Notes: a model not told the origin generated them from the sequence alone. DNA of 64,000 nucleotides from Burkholderia glumae LMG 2196 = ATCC 33617 (GCF_000960995.1 NZ_CP009435.1:1-64000); one strand, 5' to 3'; counted from the stretch's first letter, positions 37,791 to 48,571 are shown. Translations and numbers: made by a program.

Positions 37791-38810
37791 TCAAGCACTC
37801 GCACCCCATTCGAGCACGATCTTGCCGACGTGCTCGCTGCTTTCCATCAGCGCGTGCGCGGCCGCCGCTTCGGCGGCCGGCAGCACACGATAGATCACCG
37901 GGCGCACCGTGCCGCTCTCGATCAGCGGCCAAACCGTTTCCTTCAGGTTCGCGGCGATCTTCGCCTTGAATTCGACCGGGCGCGGACGCAGCGTCGACCC
38001 GGTGATGGTGAGCCGGCGGCGCAGGATCTCGCCCAGGCTGACCTCGGCCTTCGCGCCGCCGAGCAGCGCGATCACGACCAGCCGTCCGCCATCCGCGAGC
38101 GCGCTCAGTTCGCGCGGCACGTAGGGGCCGGCCACCATGTCGAGGATCACATCGGCGCCGCGGTCGTTGGTCAGCGACTTGACGACGTCGACGAAATCCT
38201 CGGTCTTGTAGTTGATCGCGCGCTCCGCGCCAAGCGCCTCGCAGGCGCGGCACTTCTCGTCGGTGCCCGCGGTCGCGAACACGCGATGGCCCAGCGCATG
38301 CGCGATCTGGATCGCCGTCACGCCGATTCCGCTCGAACCGCCCTGCACGAGCAACGTCTCCTCGTCGCGGCCTTCGCCGCGGCCGAGTTGCGCGCGATCG
38401 AACACGTTGCTCCAGACCGTGAAGAAGGTCTCCGGCAGCGACGCCGCCTCGACGTCGGACAGCCCGGCCGGCACCGGCAGGCATTGCCCGAGCGGCGCCG
38501 TCGCGTACTCGGCATAACCGCCGCCCGCGAGTAGTGCGCAGACGCGATCGCCAATCTTCAGACCGAACGGGTTCGCCGCGCCCTCGCCGAGCTCGCCGTC
38601 GACGATCTCGCCCGCCACCTCGAGCCCGGGCAGGTCCGAGGCGCCCGGCGGCGGCGCGTAGGCGCCCTTGCGCTGGAACACGTCGGGCCGGTTGATGCCG
38701 AAGGCCGCCACCTTGATGAGCACTTCGCCGCGCTTCGGATCGGGCCGGGGCCGCTCGACGAGCTTGAGGACGTCGGGGGCACCGAATTCGGTGATTTCGA
38801 TCGCTTTCAT
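37791..38810 (-). CDS. NAD(P)H-quinone oxidoreductase (zinc-free MDR family)
   Basis: A 339-residue medium-chain reductase of the PIG3/quinone oxidoreductase type. The GroES-like N-domain starts MKAIEITEFGAPDVL; the Rossmann motif is VQGGSSGIGVTAIQIA, followed by AINYKTEDF. No zinc-binding cysteine cluster is seen. It likely reduces quinones with NADPH. The start at 38810 has GGAGCGA ahead; the open frame reaches 38867 only through the hairpin region. Confidence 0.92.
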   Translation of the reverse strand: MKAIEITEFGAPDVLKLVERPRPDPKRGEVLIKVAAFGINRPDVFQRKGAYAPPPGASDLPGLEVAGEIVDGELGEGAANPFGLKIGDRVCALLAGGGYAEYATAPLGQCLPVPAGLSDVEAASLPETFFTVWSNVFDRAQLGRGEGRDEETLLVQGGSSGIGVTAIQIAHALGHRVFATAGTDEKCRACEALGAERAINYKTEDFVDVVKSLTNDRGADVILDMVAGPYVPRELSALADGGRLVVIALLGGAKAEVSLGEILRRRLTITGSTLRPRPVEFKAKIAANLKETVWPLIESGTVRPVIYRVLPAAEAAAAHALMESSEHVGKIVLEWGASA

Positions 38811-38830
38811 TTGCGTCGCTCCAAGATAGG

Positions 38831-38864
38831 GACGGGCTTGCGCCGGAATCGGCGCAAGCCCGTC
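38831..38864. repeat. Perfect 14-bp inverted repeat upstream of the quinone reductase
   Basis: GACGGGCTTGCGCC and GGCGCAAGCCCGTC enclose the six bases GGAATC. The hairpin lies 20 bases before the reductase start and 11 beyond the pnp terminator. It has no T-run on the minus strand. It may act as an RNA stability element or a second transcription block. Confidence 0.7.
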
Positions 38865-38875
38865 CATCCTGCATG

Positions 38876-38906
38876 AAAAACGGCCGGCCCGTTCAGGCGC
38901 CGGCCG
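38876..38906 (-). terminator. Intrinsic terminator after pnp
   Basis: On the minus strand the 8-bp stem CGGCCGGC / GCCGGCCG is followed by TTTTT. It lies 12 bases after the pnp stop codon. Confidence 0.85.
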
Positions 38907-38918
38907 CTTTCGTTGCGC

Positions 38919-41048
<2,130 letters not shown>

Positions 41049-41152
41049 GGTCGCTCCTTGTTTTGTTCATGGATGGCATGCGCCGCGCGGAAAAACGATC
41101 GGCGCGGCGGTGGTGCGACCTGACGCGGCGGGAAGAGGTGTGTTTTTTATGC

Positions 41153-41199
41153 CATTCCAGGGCGAGGCCCGACACCGCGGCGGACACCGCACTGGAATG
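41153..41199 (-). promoter_or_regulatory. Leader hairpin of pnp, possible RNase III site
   Basis: CATTCCAG (41199-41192 on minus) pairs with CTGGAATG (41160-41153), enclosing 31 GC-rich bases that can pair further. It lies about 105 bases upstream of pnp. It is followed by A-tracts, not T, so it is not a terminator in the pnp direction. Confidence 0.4.
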
Positions 41200-41300
41200 A
41201 CACAAAGCTCCACCCGGCAGCCAGGCCGGTGGGCGGCCCGCCCCGATCAGCCGAGCGGGCACCCGCGGTACGTGCTACGGCGAGACGTTGCGTACCGCTG

Positions 41301-41341
41301 AAAAACAAAATGCCTGCATCAGCGGACTGACACAGGCATTT
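41301..41341 (-). terminator. Terminator or attenuator after rpsO
   Basis: On the minus strand AAATGCCTG pairs with CAGGCATTT around a 16-base loop, followed by TTTTGTTTTT. It lies 22 bases after the rpsO stop and should partly end transcription before pnp. Confidence 0.8.
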
Positions 41342-41363
41342 CGGGGAGGCAAACGCGCCCCGC

Positions 41364-41633
41364 TTACTTACGCAGACCCAGCTTCTCGATCAGCGCGCGA
41401 TAGCGGTCGGCATCCTTGCCCTTCAGGTAGTCGAGCAGCTTGCGGCGGCGGCTCACCATGCGCAGCAGGCCGCGGCGGCTGTGGTGATCCTTCGCGTGGG
41501 TCTTGAAGTGACCCGTCAGTTCGACGATACGCGCGGTGAGCAGCGCGACCTGGACTTCGGGCGAACCCGTGTCGTTGGCGCCACGCGCGAACTGAGCAAC
41601 AACATCCGACTTCTTGATATCTGCAACCGACAT
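41364..41633 (-). CDS. rpsO: 30S ribosomal protein S15
   Basis: An 89-residue primary 16S-binding protein, full length. It shows GSPEVQVALLTARIVELTGH and KDHHSRRGLLRMVSRRRKLL, the core of the family. It begins MSVADIKKSDVVAQF and ends IEKLGLRK. It helps the platform of the small subunit fold and normally represses its own translation. Upstream of the well-known rpsO-pnp pair. Confidence 0.98.
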   Translation of the reverse strand: MSVADIKKSDVVAQFARGANDTGSPEVQVALLTARIVELTGHFKTHAKDHHSRRGLLRMVSRRRKLLDYLKGKDADRYRALIEKLGLRK

Positions 41634-41912
41634 GTGATTTCCTTTCTAACTAACAGGCGGACACGGAAGAATGGCCGTGCCGTGATTGACAACCGGCCGG
41701 CATTGTAGCACAACTCTCCTTTCCGTCTAAGCCCACTGCCTGCCCCGCCCGCCACCTGCCGCGGCGGGCGAACGGCCGGGCCGTCCCGCGGGGGTCGCGC
41801 AGGGCGCGCGGTGCGGAACAGCACGAAGCGGCGCAGCATGTAGCCCGCGGCGGGTGAGCACCCGCGTGTGCGTCGTGATACAACAGCGGCATCGCATTCG
41901 ACGGAGACCAGC

Positions 41913-42413
41913 ATGTTTCGACGATTTCCGGTACTGCTTGCCGCAGCGGCCACCCTGCTCGCCGGCTGCGCGCAACCGTGGCAGCGCTACCAGGTGGGAG
42001 AGGACCAGTCGGCGCTCGTGGCGCGACTCGGCCCGCCCCGCGAGGTCTACGACCTGCCCGGCGGCGGCAAGCGGCTGATGTGGCCGACTCAGCCGATGGG
42101 CGAAACCACCACCACGGCCGACATCGACGCGGCCGGCAAGGTAATCGGCATGCGCCAGGCGCTGCAGCCCAGCGAGTTCTATCGCGCCGAGATCGGCAAG
42201 TGGAAAAAGGCCGACGTGCTCGTCAACTTCGGACGCCCCGAGGAAACCTCCTATTTTCCGCTGATGAAACGCGAAGTGTGGACCTATCGGTATCTCGAGG
42301 ACAACGTCTGGTACATGCTCTATAGCTTCTACTTCGACGACCAAGGCATCCTGCGGCTCACGCAGAAGACGCCCGATCCGCTGCACGACCCCGACCGTCG
42401 CTTGATATTCTGA
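41913..42413 (+). CDS. Putative lipoprotein
   Basis: A 166-residue exported lipoprotein. Residues 1-18 are a lipoprotein signal with the lipobox LLAGC, so Cys19 should be lipidated. The mature part has two similar halves (AARLGPPREVYDLPGGGKRL and VNFGRPEETSYFPLMKREV: the shared theme is a G-x-P turn then an aromatic strand), recalling SmpA/OmlA-like beta repeats. Start at 41913 chosen for the signal peptide and GGAGACC ribosome site. Function unknown. It is divergent from rpsO and followed by a terminator. Confidence 0.85.
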   Translation: MFRRFPVLLAAAATLLAGCAQPWQRYQVGEDQSALVARLGPPREVYDLPGGGKRLMWPTQPMGETTTTADIDAAGKVIGMRQALQPSEFYRAEIGKWKKADVLVNFGRPEETSYFPLMKREVWTYRYLEDNVWYMLYSFYFDDQGILRLTQKTPDPLHDPDRRLIF

Positions 42414-42497
42414 GCGCAATTCGGCGGCGTCATATCAATATACCGATCACCTTTCATGTAATCGCCCAGCTGTCGGTTTTTACAGGTTTTACCATTC

Positions 42498-42529
42498 GGC
42501 CATTCCCGCCCATCCGGAATGGCCTTTTT
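42498..42529 (+). terminator. Intrinsic terminator after the lipoprotein gene
   Basis: Stem GGCCATTCC / GGAATGGCC with a nine-base loop, followed by TTTTT, 84 bases after the stop codon. Confidence 0.88.
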
Positions 42530-42859
42530 CATGGCCACCTCGCCTATCGAACCGGTTTCACGAAAATTACCAAAATAAATTCTTCATCATTTCGTGATAA
42601 AGCCGCGCCGGCTCTTCCACAATCGATGATGGTGGCCCACTTTCACGGCGTGCCCATGCACCTCAAGCCGGCACGCCATTAACAAAAATGGTGCATCGCT
42701 CGATTCCGGCTGCGTAAATTGAAACAGAATGTTTCGGTGCTGCCGCGTATCGAGACAAACCCCTAAGATCGCATCAAACAAGCTTTCAATTTAGAAAGAA
42801 TCAGCATATCGATTCGCCACGCGCTGCCGTTTTCTCATTCAATCATCAAGGATTCCTCA
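42530..42859 (+). other. AT-richer leader region of the carbonic anhydrase gene
   Basis: About 330 bases without a convincing gene, with lower GC than its surroundings. It contains an imperfect palindrome GAAACA-GAA-TGTTTC at 42721-42735, which could be an operator. A 64-codon frame on the minus strand (42781-42587, TTG start, no ribosome site) is probably chance. The promoter of the carbonic anhydrase gene should be here. Confidence 0.5.
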
Positions 42860-43531
42860 ATGAATCGCGCCAAAAGCCTGTTAGCCGCCAACGCCGCCTG
42901 GGCCAGCGAAACCGCCGAACGCGCGCCCGGCTTCTTCGACGGTCTCGCGCAGGGCCAGAACCCGCGCGTGCTCTGGATCGGCTGCGCCGACAGCCGCGTA
43001 CCCGCCGAAGCGATCACCCATAGCGCGCCGGGCGAGCTGTTCGTGCACCGCAACATCGCGAACCTGTTCCAGCCCGGCGACGACAATGGCGCGAGCGTGC
43101 TCGAATACGCAGTGCGCGTCCTGAAGGTCGATCACGTCATCGTCTGCGGCCATTACGGCTGCGGCGGCGTGCGCGCATCTCTGCTGCCGCCGCCGGCCGA
43201 CCTGCCGCACGTGGCGCGCCGCATCGCGCCGCTCTGCGCGCTCGCGGCCCGCCACCGCGGCACGCTCGACGGCCTGCCCGCCGACCAGGCCGCCGATCGC
43301 CTCGCCGAGCTGAACGTGCAGGAACAGGTGCGCCTGCTGCGCGAAAGCCCGATCGTGAGGGCCGGCGATCCGCCGCCGCTCGTCCACGGCTGGATCTTCT
43401 CGCTGTCGGACGGCCTGCTGAAGGTGCTGACGTCGGGCTACCCGGACGCCGACGGCCGGCTCGCCGATGTCCCCGACGCCAGCGGCATGCCACGCGACGC
43501 CTCGCGCGCCGACGTGCTGAAGGCTGCCTGA
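42860..43531 (+). CDS. can: Beta-class carbonic anhydrase
   Basis: A 223-residue zinc enzyme that interconverts CO2 and bicarbonate. Zinc ligands Cys42, His98 and Cys101 and the Asp44-Arg46 dyad are all present (GCADSRVPAE, GHYGCGG). Length fits the Can/CynT type. Ribosome site AAGGA. It is followed 42 bases later by a SulP anion transporter, which suggests coupled handling of bicarbonate. Confidence 0.95.
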   Translation: MNRAKSLLAANAAWASETAERAPGFFDGLAQGQNPRVLWIGCADSRVPAEAITHSAPGELFVHRNIANLFQPGDDNGASVLEYAVRVLKVDHVIVCGHYGCGGVRASLLPPPADLPHVARRIAPLCALAARHRGTLDGLPADQAADRLAELNVQEQVRLLRESPIVRAGDPPPLVHGWIFSLSDGLLKVLTSGYPDADGRLADVPDASGMPRDASRADVLKAA

Positions 43532-43573
43532 GCCGCACCCGCTCCCCATTTCGCCCAGCCCTGTCCCGAGATC

Positions 43574-45106
43574 ATGAATCCACGCACCTTCCTTTCCACG
43601 TTTCCGCGCGACGCCGTTGCCGGCACCGTGGTGTTCCTCGTCGCGCTGCCACTGTGCCTCGGCATTGCCAATGCCTCCGGCGTCGAGCCATTCGCGGGGC
43701 TCGTCTCCGGCATCATCGGCGGCCTCGTGGTCGCGCTGCTGAGCGGCTCGTCGCTGTCCGTGAGCGGCCCCGCGGCCGGCCTTGTCGTAATCGTCGTCGA
43801 CGGCATCGCGCAGCTCGGCGGCTTCCCGGCCTTCCTGCTCGCCGTCGCGCTGTCGGGCCTGCTGCAGCTGGGCCTCGGCCTGCTGCGCGCGGGCCGGCTC
43901 GCGGCCTACGTGCCCTCGCCGGTGATCAAGGGCATGCTGGCCGCGATCGGCCTGCTGCTGATCGTCAAGCAGGTGCCGTTCGCGCTCGGCCTGCACGGCG
44001 GCACCGCGCCGTTCAGCGCGCATGCGCTTGCCGCCGCCGCGCTCGCGCTGGCCTCGCTCGCGCTGCTGGTGGCCTGGGATTCGGGCGCGCTGCGCCGCTT
44101 CGCGCTGGTCCGCAACGTGCCGGCGCCGCTCGTGGTGGTGGTGCTCGGCATCGCCGTGACGCTCGCGCTCGATGCACTCGCGCCCGCCTTCGCGCCGCCC
44201 GCCGAACACCGCGTCGCGCTGCCGGCACTCGATTCGCTCGCCGCGCTCGACGGCGCGCTGGCGAACATCGAATTCGGCCCTCATTTCGCTCAACTCTGGA
44301 ATCCGGCGGTCTGGCGCGTGGCCATCACGCTCGCGATCGTCGCCAGCCTCGAAACGCTGCTCTCGCTCGAAGCCGTCGAACAGATCGATCCGAAGCGCCG
44401 CGCACCGTTGCCGGACCGCGAGCTGAAGGCGCAGGGCATCGGCAACCTGGTGGCGGGCGTCGTCGGCGGCCTGCCGATCACCTCGGTGATCGTGCGCAGC
44501 TCGGTCAATGTCCACGCCGGCGCGCAAAGCCGAATCTCGGCCGTGGTTCACGGCGTGCTGCTGCTCGCCAGCGTGTTCCTGCTGACCGAACTCATCAATC
44601 TGATTCCGCTCGCGACGCTCGCCGCGATCCTGATCCACACCGGATTCAAGCTCGCGAAGCCGGCGCTGTTCGCGGCCGTGGCCCGGCAGGGACCGGCGGC
44701 GTTCGCGCCGTTCGTGGCGACCATCGCCGGCGTGCTGGCAATCGACCTGCTGGCCGGCATCGGACTGGGCATCGTCTGCAGCGTGCTGGCCGTCGCGCTC
44801 GCGAACCTGCGCAACCCGGCCACGCTCGCGCGGCACGACGACCATTACTTGCTGACGTTTCGCAAGGACGTGTCGTTCCTCGGCAAGGTGCGCGTGAAGC
44901 ACGACCTGCGGCAAATCCCGGATGGCGCGGTGGTGATCATCGACGCGACGCGCGCCGACTATCTCGATCACGACGTGCGTGAGCTGATCGACGCGTTCGT
45001 CGCCGAGGCGCCGGCGCGCGGCATCAGCGTGGACTATCGCCAGCCGGCGCGCTCGCGCGACGGGAGCTGGCGCTTCGGCGCGCTGCGCAGCCCGGCGCCG
45101 CAATAA
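43574..45106 (+). CDS. SulP family inorganic anion transporter
   Basis: A 510-residue inner-membrane protein with 12-14 hydrophobic segments of the SulP/SLC26 family. The N-terminal signature (AGTVVFLVALPLCLGIANASG) and SGSSLSVSGPAAGL, which forms the anion site, are clear. The last 85 residues form a STAS-like domain (KDVSFLGKVRVKH, VVIIDATRADYLDHDVREL). Linked carbonic anhydrase points to bicarbonate as substrate, but sulfate is possible. Last gene of the plus-strand pair; a long hairpin follows. Confidence 0.9.
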   Translation: MNPRTFLSTFPRDAVAGTVVFLVALPLCLGIANASGVEPFAGLVSGIIGGLVVALLSGSSLSVSGPAAGLVVIVVDGIAQLGGFPAFLLAVALSGLLQLGLGLLRAGRLAAYVPSPVIKGMLAAIGLLLIVKQVPFALGLHGGTAPFSAHALAAAALALASLALLVAWDSGALRRFALVRNVPAPLVVVVLGIAVTLALDALAPAFAPPAEHRVALPALDSLAALDGALANIEFGPHFAQLWNPAVWRVAITLAIVASLETLLSLEAVEQIDPKRRAPLPDRELKAQGIGNLVAGVVGGLPITSVIVRSSVNVHAGAQSRISAVVHGVLLLASVFLLTELINLIPLATLAAILIHTGFKLAKPALFAAVARQGPAAFAPFVATIAGVLAIDLLAGIGLGIVCSVLAVALANLRNPATLARHDDHYLLTFRKDVSFLGKVRVKHDLRQIPDGAVVIIDATRADYLDHDVRELIDAFVAEAPARGISVDYRQPARSRDGSWRFGALRSPAPQ

Positions 45107-45120
45107 CGCGCCCCCAAACG

Positions 45121-45159
45121 ACGACGCCCCACGCGGCCGGCGGCAGCGTGGGGCGTCGT
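45121..45159. repeat. Perfect 14-bp hairpin between converging genes
   Basis: ACGACGCCCCACGC and GCGTGGGGCGTCGT flank 11 bases. It lies 14 bases after the SulP stop and 31 after the leuA stop. There is no strong T-run, so it may be a factor-assisted terminator or mRNA 3'-end protector for both genes. Confidence 0.7.
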
Positions 45160-45190
45160 ATCGTTGCGCCGCCGGGCCGGCGGCCCGGCA

Positions 45191-46735
45191 TCAGGACAGC
45201 TGCGGGTTCAGCTTGTCGATGTTCGAATGCAGCTTGCTCAGCGCCGACAGATAGGCCTTCGCCGACGCGGCGACGATGTCGGGATCGGTGCCGACGCCGT
45301 TGACGATCCGGCCGCTCTTGGAGAGCCGCACGGTCACCTCGCCCTGCGCCTGCGTGCCGGTCGTGATCGCGTTGACCGAATACAGCACGAGCTCGGCGCC
45401 GCTGCCCACCTCGGTCTCGATCGCGTTGAAGGTCGCGTCCACCGGCCCGTTGCCGCGCGCCTCGCCCGTCACCTCGCCGCCATCGGCGGCAAACACGACC
45501 TTCGCATGCGGCTGCTCGCCCGTCTCCGAGCGCTGCGCCAGCGACACGAACTTGTAGTGCTCGGGTTCGTGCGCGAGCGCCGCTTCCTCCGAGACGATCG
45601 CGATGATGTCCTCGTCGAAGATCTCGGCCTTGCGGTCCGCAAGATCCTTGAAGCGCATGAACGCGGCGTTCAGTTCGCCCTCGCTGTCGAGCGATACGCC
45701 GAGCTCCTGCAGGCGCTGCTTGAACGCGTTGCGGCCGGACAGCTTGCCGAGCACGATCTTGTTGGCGGTCCAGCCCACGTCTTCGGCGCGCATGATCTCG
45801 TAGGTGTCGCGCGCCTTCAGCACGCCGTCCTGGTGGATGCCCGAGGCGTGCGCGAACGCGTTCGCGCCGACCACCGCCTTGTTGGGCTGCACGACGAAGC
45901 CGGTGATCTGCGAGACCAGCTTCGAGGCCGGCACGATCTGCGTGGTGTCGAGGCCGACGTCGAGCCCGAAGTAGTCGCGGCGCGTCTTCACCGCCATCAC
46001 GATCTCCTCGAGCGAGGTGTTGCCGGCGCGCTCGCCGAGGCCGTTGACGGTGCATTCGACCTGACGCGCGCCGCCGATCTGCACGCCGGCCAGCGAGTTC
46101 GCCACCGCCATGCCCAGGTCGTTGTGGCAGTGAACCGAGAAGATCGCCTTGTCCGAATTCGGAATGCGCTCGCGCAGCGTCTTCACGAGGTTGCCGTAGA
46201 GCTCGGGCACGCCATAGCCGACCGTGTCGGCGATATTGATGGTGGTCGCGCCCTCGGCGATCACGGCCTCCAGCACGCGGCAGAGGAAATCCATGTCGGA
46301 GCGGCTGCCGTCCTCGGGCGAGAACTCGACGTCGTCGGTGAACTTGCGCGCGAAGCGCACGGCAAGGCGCGCCTGCTCGAACACCTGGTCCGGCGTCATG
46401 CGCAGCTTCTTCTCCATGTGCAGCGGCGAGGTGGCGATGAAGGTATGGATCCGGAAGCGTTCCGCCGGCTTCAGCGCGTCCGCCGCGCGCTGGATGTCCT
46501 TGTCGTTGGCGCGCGCGAGCGAACAGATCGTGCTGTCCTTCACGAGCCCCGCAATGGTGTGGATCGCGTCGAAATCGCCGTTCGAGCTGGCCGCGAAGCC
46601 GGCCTCGATCACGTCGACCTTCATCCGCTCGAGCTGTCTGGCGATACGGATCTTCTCTTCCTTCGTCATCGACGCGCCGGGCGACTGCTCGCCGTCACGC
46701 AGGGTCGTATCGAAAATAATCAGCTTGTCGGTCAT
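45191..46735 (-). CDS. leuA: 2-isopropylmalate synthase
   Basis: A 514-residue enzyme that condenses acetyl-CoA with 2-oxoisovalerate, the first step to leucine. The catalytic TIM barrel has FDTTLRDGEQSPGASM and the metal-binding HCHNDLGMAVANS; the C-terminal regulatory domain (about 390-514) binds leucine and ends LHSNIDKLNPQLS. Start 46735 (MTDKLIIF) with CGGAG ahead. It is the last gene of the ilvB-ilvN-ilvC-psd-pssA-leuA series, after a 273-base gap. Confidence 0.96.
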   Translation of the reverse strand: MTDKLIIFDTTLRDGEQSPGASMTKEEKIRIARQLERMKVDVIEAGFAASSNGDFDAIHTIAGLVKDSTICSLARANDKDIQRAADALKPAERFRIHTFIATSPLHMEKKLRMTPDQVFEQARLAVRFARKFTDDVEFSPEDGSRSDMDFLCRVLEAVIAEGATTINIADTVGYGVPELYGNLVKTLRERIPNSDKAIFSVHCHNDLGMAVANSLAGVQIGGARQVECTVNGLGERAGNTSLEEIVMAVKTRRDYFGLDVGLDTTQIVPASKLVSQITGFVVQPNKAVVGANAFAHASGIHQDGVLKARDTYEIMRAEDVGWTANKIVLGKLSGRNAFKQRLQELGVSLDSEGELNAAFMRFKDLADRKAEIFDEDIIAIVSEEAALAHEPEHYKFVSLAQRSETGEQPHAKVVFAADGGEVTGEARGNGPVDATFNAIETEVGSGAELVLYSVNAITTGTQAQGEVTVRLSKSGRIVNGVGTDPDIVAASAKAYLSALSKLHSNIDKLNPQLS

Positions 46736-47008
46736 GGGGGCTCCGGGAATCTTATGGGTGAAACCAAACGATGTAGGTCGCGCCACCGCTGGCGACGCTC
46801 GACAATCGACGAAGCTCGACGGGGGCGATGACGGTCAGCGCGGCCGGCGCGCCGACGCCGCCGCGCATAGGGGCGCGGCGGCTTGAAGGAAGGAAAGGCG
46901 GGAAAACAAAAACATGGCGGGCAATATAGCGGCATTCCCGAACGCATGCAATCGGGCGCCCTGCCGAGCCGGGGCGCGCGTCCTGGCCGGCCAGGACGCG
47001 GCCGAGTG

Positions 47009-47872
47009 TCAGGACTTGGCCGAGCGCGCCGGGTTGGCGCGGCCGCGAATCGCCATGTAGGCCCAGAACACGTAGCCGGACAGGCCGTACAGCACGAACA
47101 GGCCAAACAGCATCAGCGGCGGATCTGACGAGACGAGCACGAACGCGACCACTACCAGCAGGATCGCCGCGAACGGCACGCGGTGCCGCACGTCGAGCGC
47201 CTTGCCGCTGTAGAACGGCGCGTTCGAGACCATCGTCACGCCCGCGTAGATGGTCAGCACGAACGCGACCCACGGCAGCCAGCCGAGCTTGAGCGGCACG
47301 CGGTTGTCGGTGGCGAGCCAGACGAAGCCGGCGATCAGCGCGGCCGCGGCCGGACTCGGCAAGCCCTGGAAAAAGCGCTTGTCGACCACGCCGATGTTGG
47401 TATTGAAGCGCGCGAGCCGCAGCGCGGCCCCCGAACAGTAGACGAAGGCGGCGAGCCAGCCCCAGCGGCCGAGGTCCTTGAGCACCCACTCGTACATCAC
47501 GAGCGCCGGCGCGACGCCGAACGACACCATGTCCGACAGGCTGTCGAACTGCTCGCCGAAGGCGCTTTGCGTATGGGTCATGCGCGCGACGCGGCCGTCC
47601 ATGCCATCGAGCACCATCGCCACGAAGATCGCGATCGCCGCGACCTCGAAGCGCACGTTCATCGCCTGCACCACGGCGAAGAAGCCGCAGAACAACGCGG
47701 CCGTGGTGAACGCGTTCGGCAGCAGGTAGATGCCGCGCGTGCGCAGAAACTGCTGGCGCGCGGCGCGGCGCGGCTCGGCACTCGACGTATCGGCGCCGAG
47801 CGCCTTGTTGTGGCGGAACGAGCGCGGCAGAGACTTGCCGTTGCGCGGCCGGCGCGGTTTGAATGCAGCCAA
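47009..47872 (-). CDS. pssA: CDP-diacylglycerol-serine O-phosphatidyltransferase
   Basis: A 287-residue membrane enzyme that makes phosphatidylserine from CDP-diacylglycerol and L-serine. The CDP-alcohol phosphatidyltransferase motif is intact: Asp89, Gly90, Asp92, Gly93, Ala96, Arg97, Gly106, Asp110 and Asp114. About six to eight helices follow. It starts at TTG (47872) with GGGAGG ahead, and is preceded by 17 bases after psd. The basic N-terminus (MAAFKPRRPRNGK) is cytosolic. Confidence 0.94.
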   Translation of the reverse strand: MAAFKPRRPRNGKSLPRSFRHNKALGADTSSAEPRRAARQQFLRTRGIYLLPNAFTTAALFCGFFAVVQAMNVRFEVAAIAIFVAMVLDGMDGRVARMTHTQSAFGEQFDSLSDMVSFGVAPALVMYEWVLKDLGRWGWLAAFVYCSGAALRLARFNTNIGVVDKRFFQGLPSPAAAALIAGFVWLATDNRVPLKLGWLPWVAFVLTIYAGVTMVSNAPFYSGKALDVRHRVPFAAILLVVVAFVLVSSDPPLMLFGLFVLYGLSGYVFWAYMAIRGRANPARSAKS

Positions 47873-47889
47873 TCGAGCCTCCCTGCCGC

Positions 47890-48534
47890 TTACAGCGGCA
47901 ATTCAGCGAGAATCGTGGACGATGCGCTGACTTTCTCACCGATCGATACGCGGGCGCGGCTGCCGACCGGCAGGTAGACGTCCACGCGCGAGCCGAAACG
48001 GATGAAGCCGTAGCGCTGGCCTCGCGTGAGCGGCTCGCCGGCGCGCACGTAGCAGAGGATCCGGCGCGCCACCAGCCCGGCGATCTGCACCGAGGTGACG
48101 AGGTGGTCGCTGCCCGTATGGATCACCACCGCATTGCGCTCGTTCTCGGTCGAGGCCTTGTCGATCGCCGCGTTGAGGAACGCGCCCGGGAAATACTCGA
48201 CCTTGGTGACGGCGCCGTCCACCGGCGAGCGCTGCGAATGGACATTGAACACGTTCATGAACACGCTGATCTTGAGCGCCTCGCGGTTCGCATACGGATC
48301 GTGCGCGGTCTCGACCGCGACGATCCGTCCGTCGGCCGGGCACAGCACGGCGTTGGCCTGGGTCGGGATCGGCCGGGCCGGATCCCGGAAGAACTGCACC
48401 ACGAAGATGAGCAGCAGCCAGAACGGCCAGGCGAGCCCGAACCCCGCGATTGCATGGATCAACAGCGCGACGACGGCAGCGATCGCGATGAACGGCCAGC
48501 CTTCGCGCGCGATGATCGGATGAGGATAGTTCAT
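47890..48534 (-). CDS. psd: Phosphatidylserine decarboxylase (short type)
   Basis: A 214-residue pyruvoyl-dependent enzyme that makes phosphatidylethanolamine. The self-cleavage site is Gly181-Ser182 in RFGSRVDVYLP, as in the short, archaeal-like PSD class. Conserved LCPADGRIVAVE and FMNVFNVHSQRSPVDG with catalytic Asp/His lie upstream. One or two N-terminal membrane helices (14-45). Start 48534 (MNYPHPI). It is next to pssA, so the two steps of phosphatidylethanolamine synthesis are co-encoded. Confidence 0.94.
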   Translation of the reverse strand: MNYPHPIIAREGWPFIAIAAVVALLIHAIAGFGLAWPFWLLLIFVVQFFRDPARPIPTQANAVLCPADGRIVAVETAHDPYANREALKISVFMNVFNVHSQRSPVDGAVTKVEYFPGAFLNAAIDKASTENERNAVVIHTGSDHLVTSVQIAGLVARRILCYVRAGEPLTRGQRYGFIRFGSRVDVYLPVGSRARVSIGEKVSASSTILAELPL

Positions 48535-48571
48535 GGAGTGGTTCGTTGGATTGCAAAGCCCGTAGCATAAC

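Larger units (their letters stand above)
41049..41363 (-). other. rpsO-pnp intergenic region (pnp leader)
   Basis: No gene. It contains a terminator-like hairpin after rpsO (41301-41341) and a long hairpin (41153-41199) inside the pnp leader. In enteric bacteria the equivalent leader is cut by RNase III and pnp represses itself; the same may hold here. Confidence 0.5.

Noticed and set aside
42587..42781. 64-codon minus-strand frame with TTG start
   Set aside because: No ribosome site, no known family, in a regulatory gap. It could be real but nothing supports it.
42881..45103. 740-codon minus-strand frame opposite carbonic anhydrase and SulP
   Set aside because: It covers two recognised genes and the gap between them; composition is that of a shadow.
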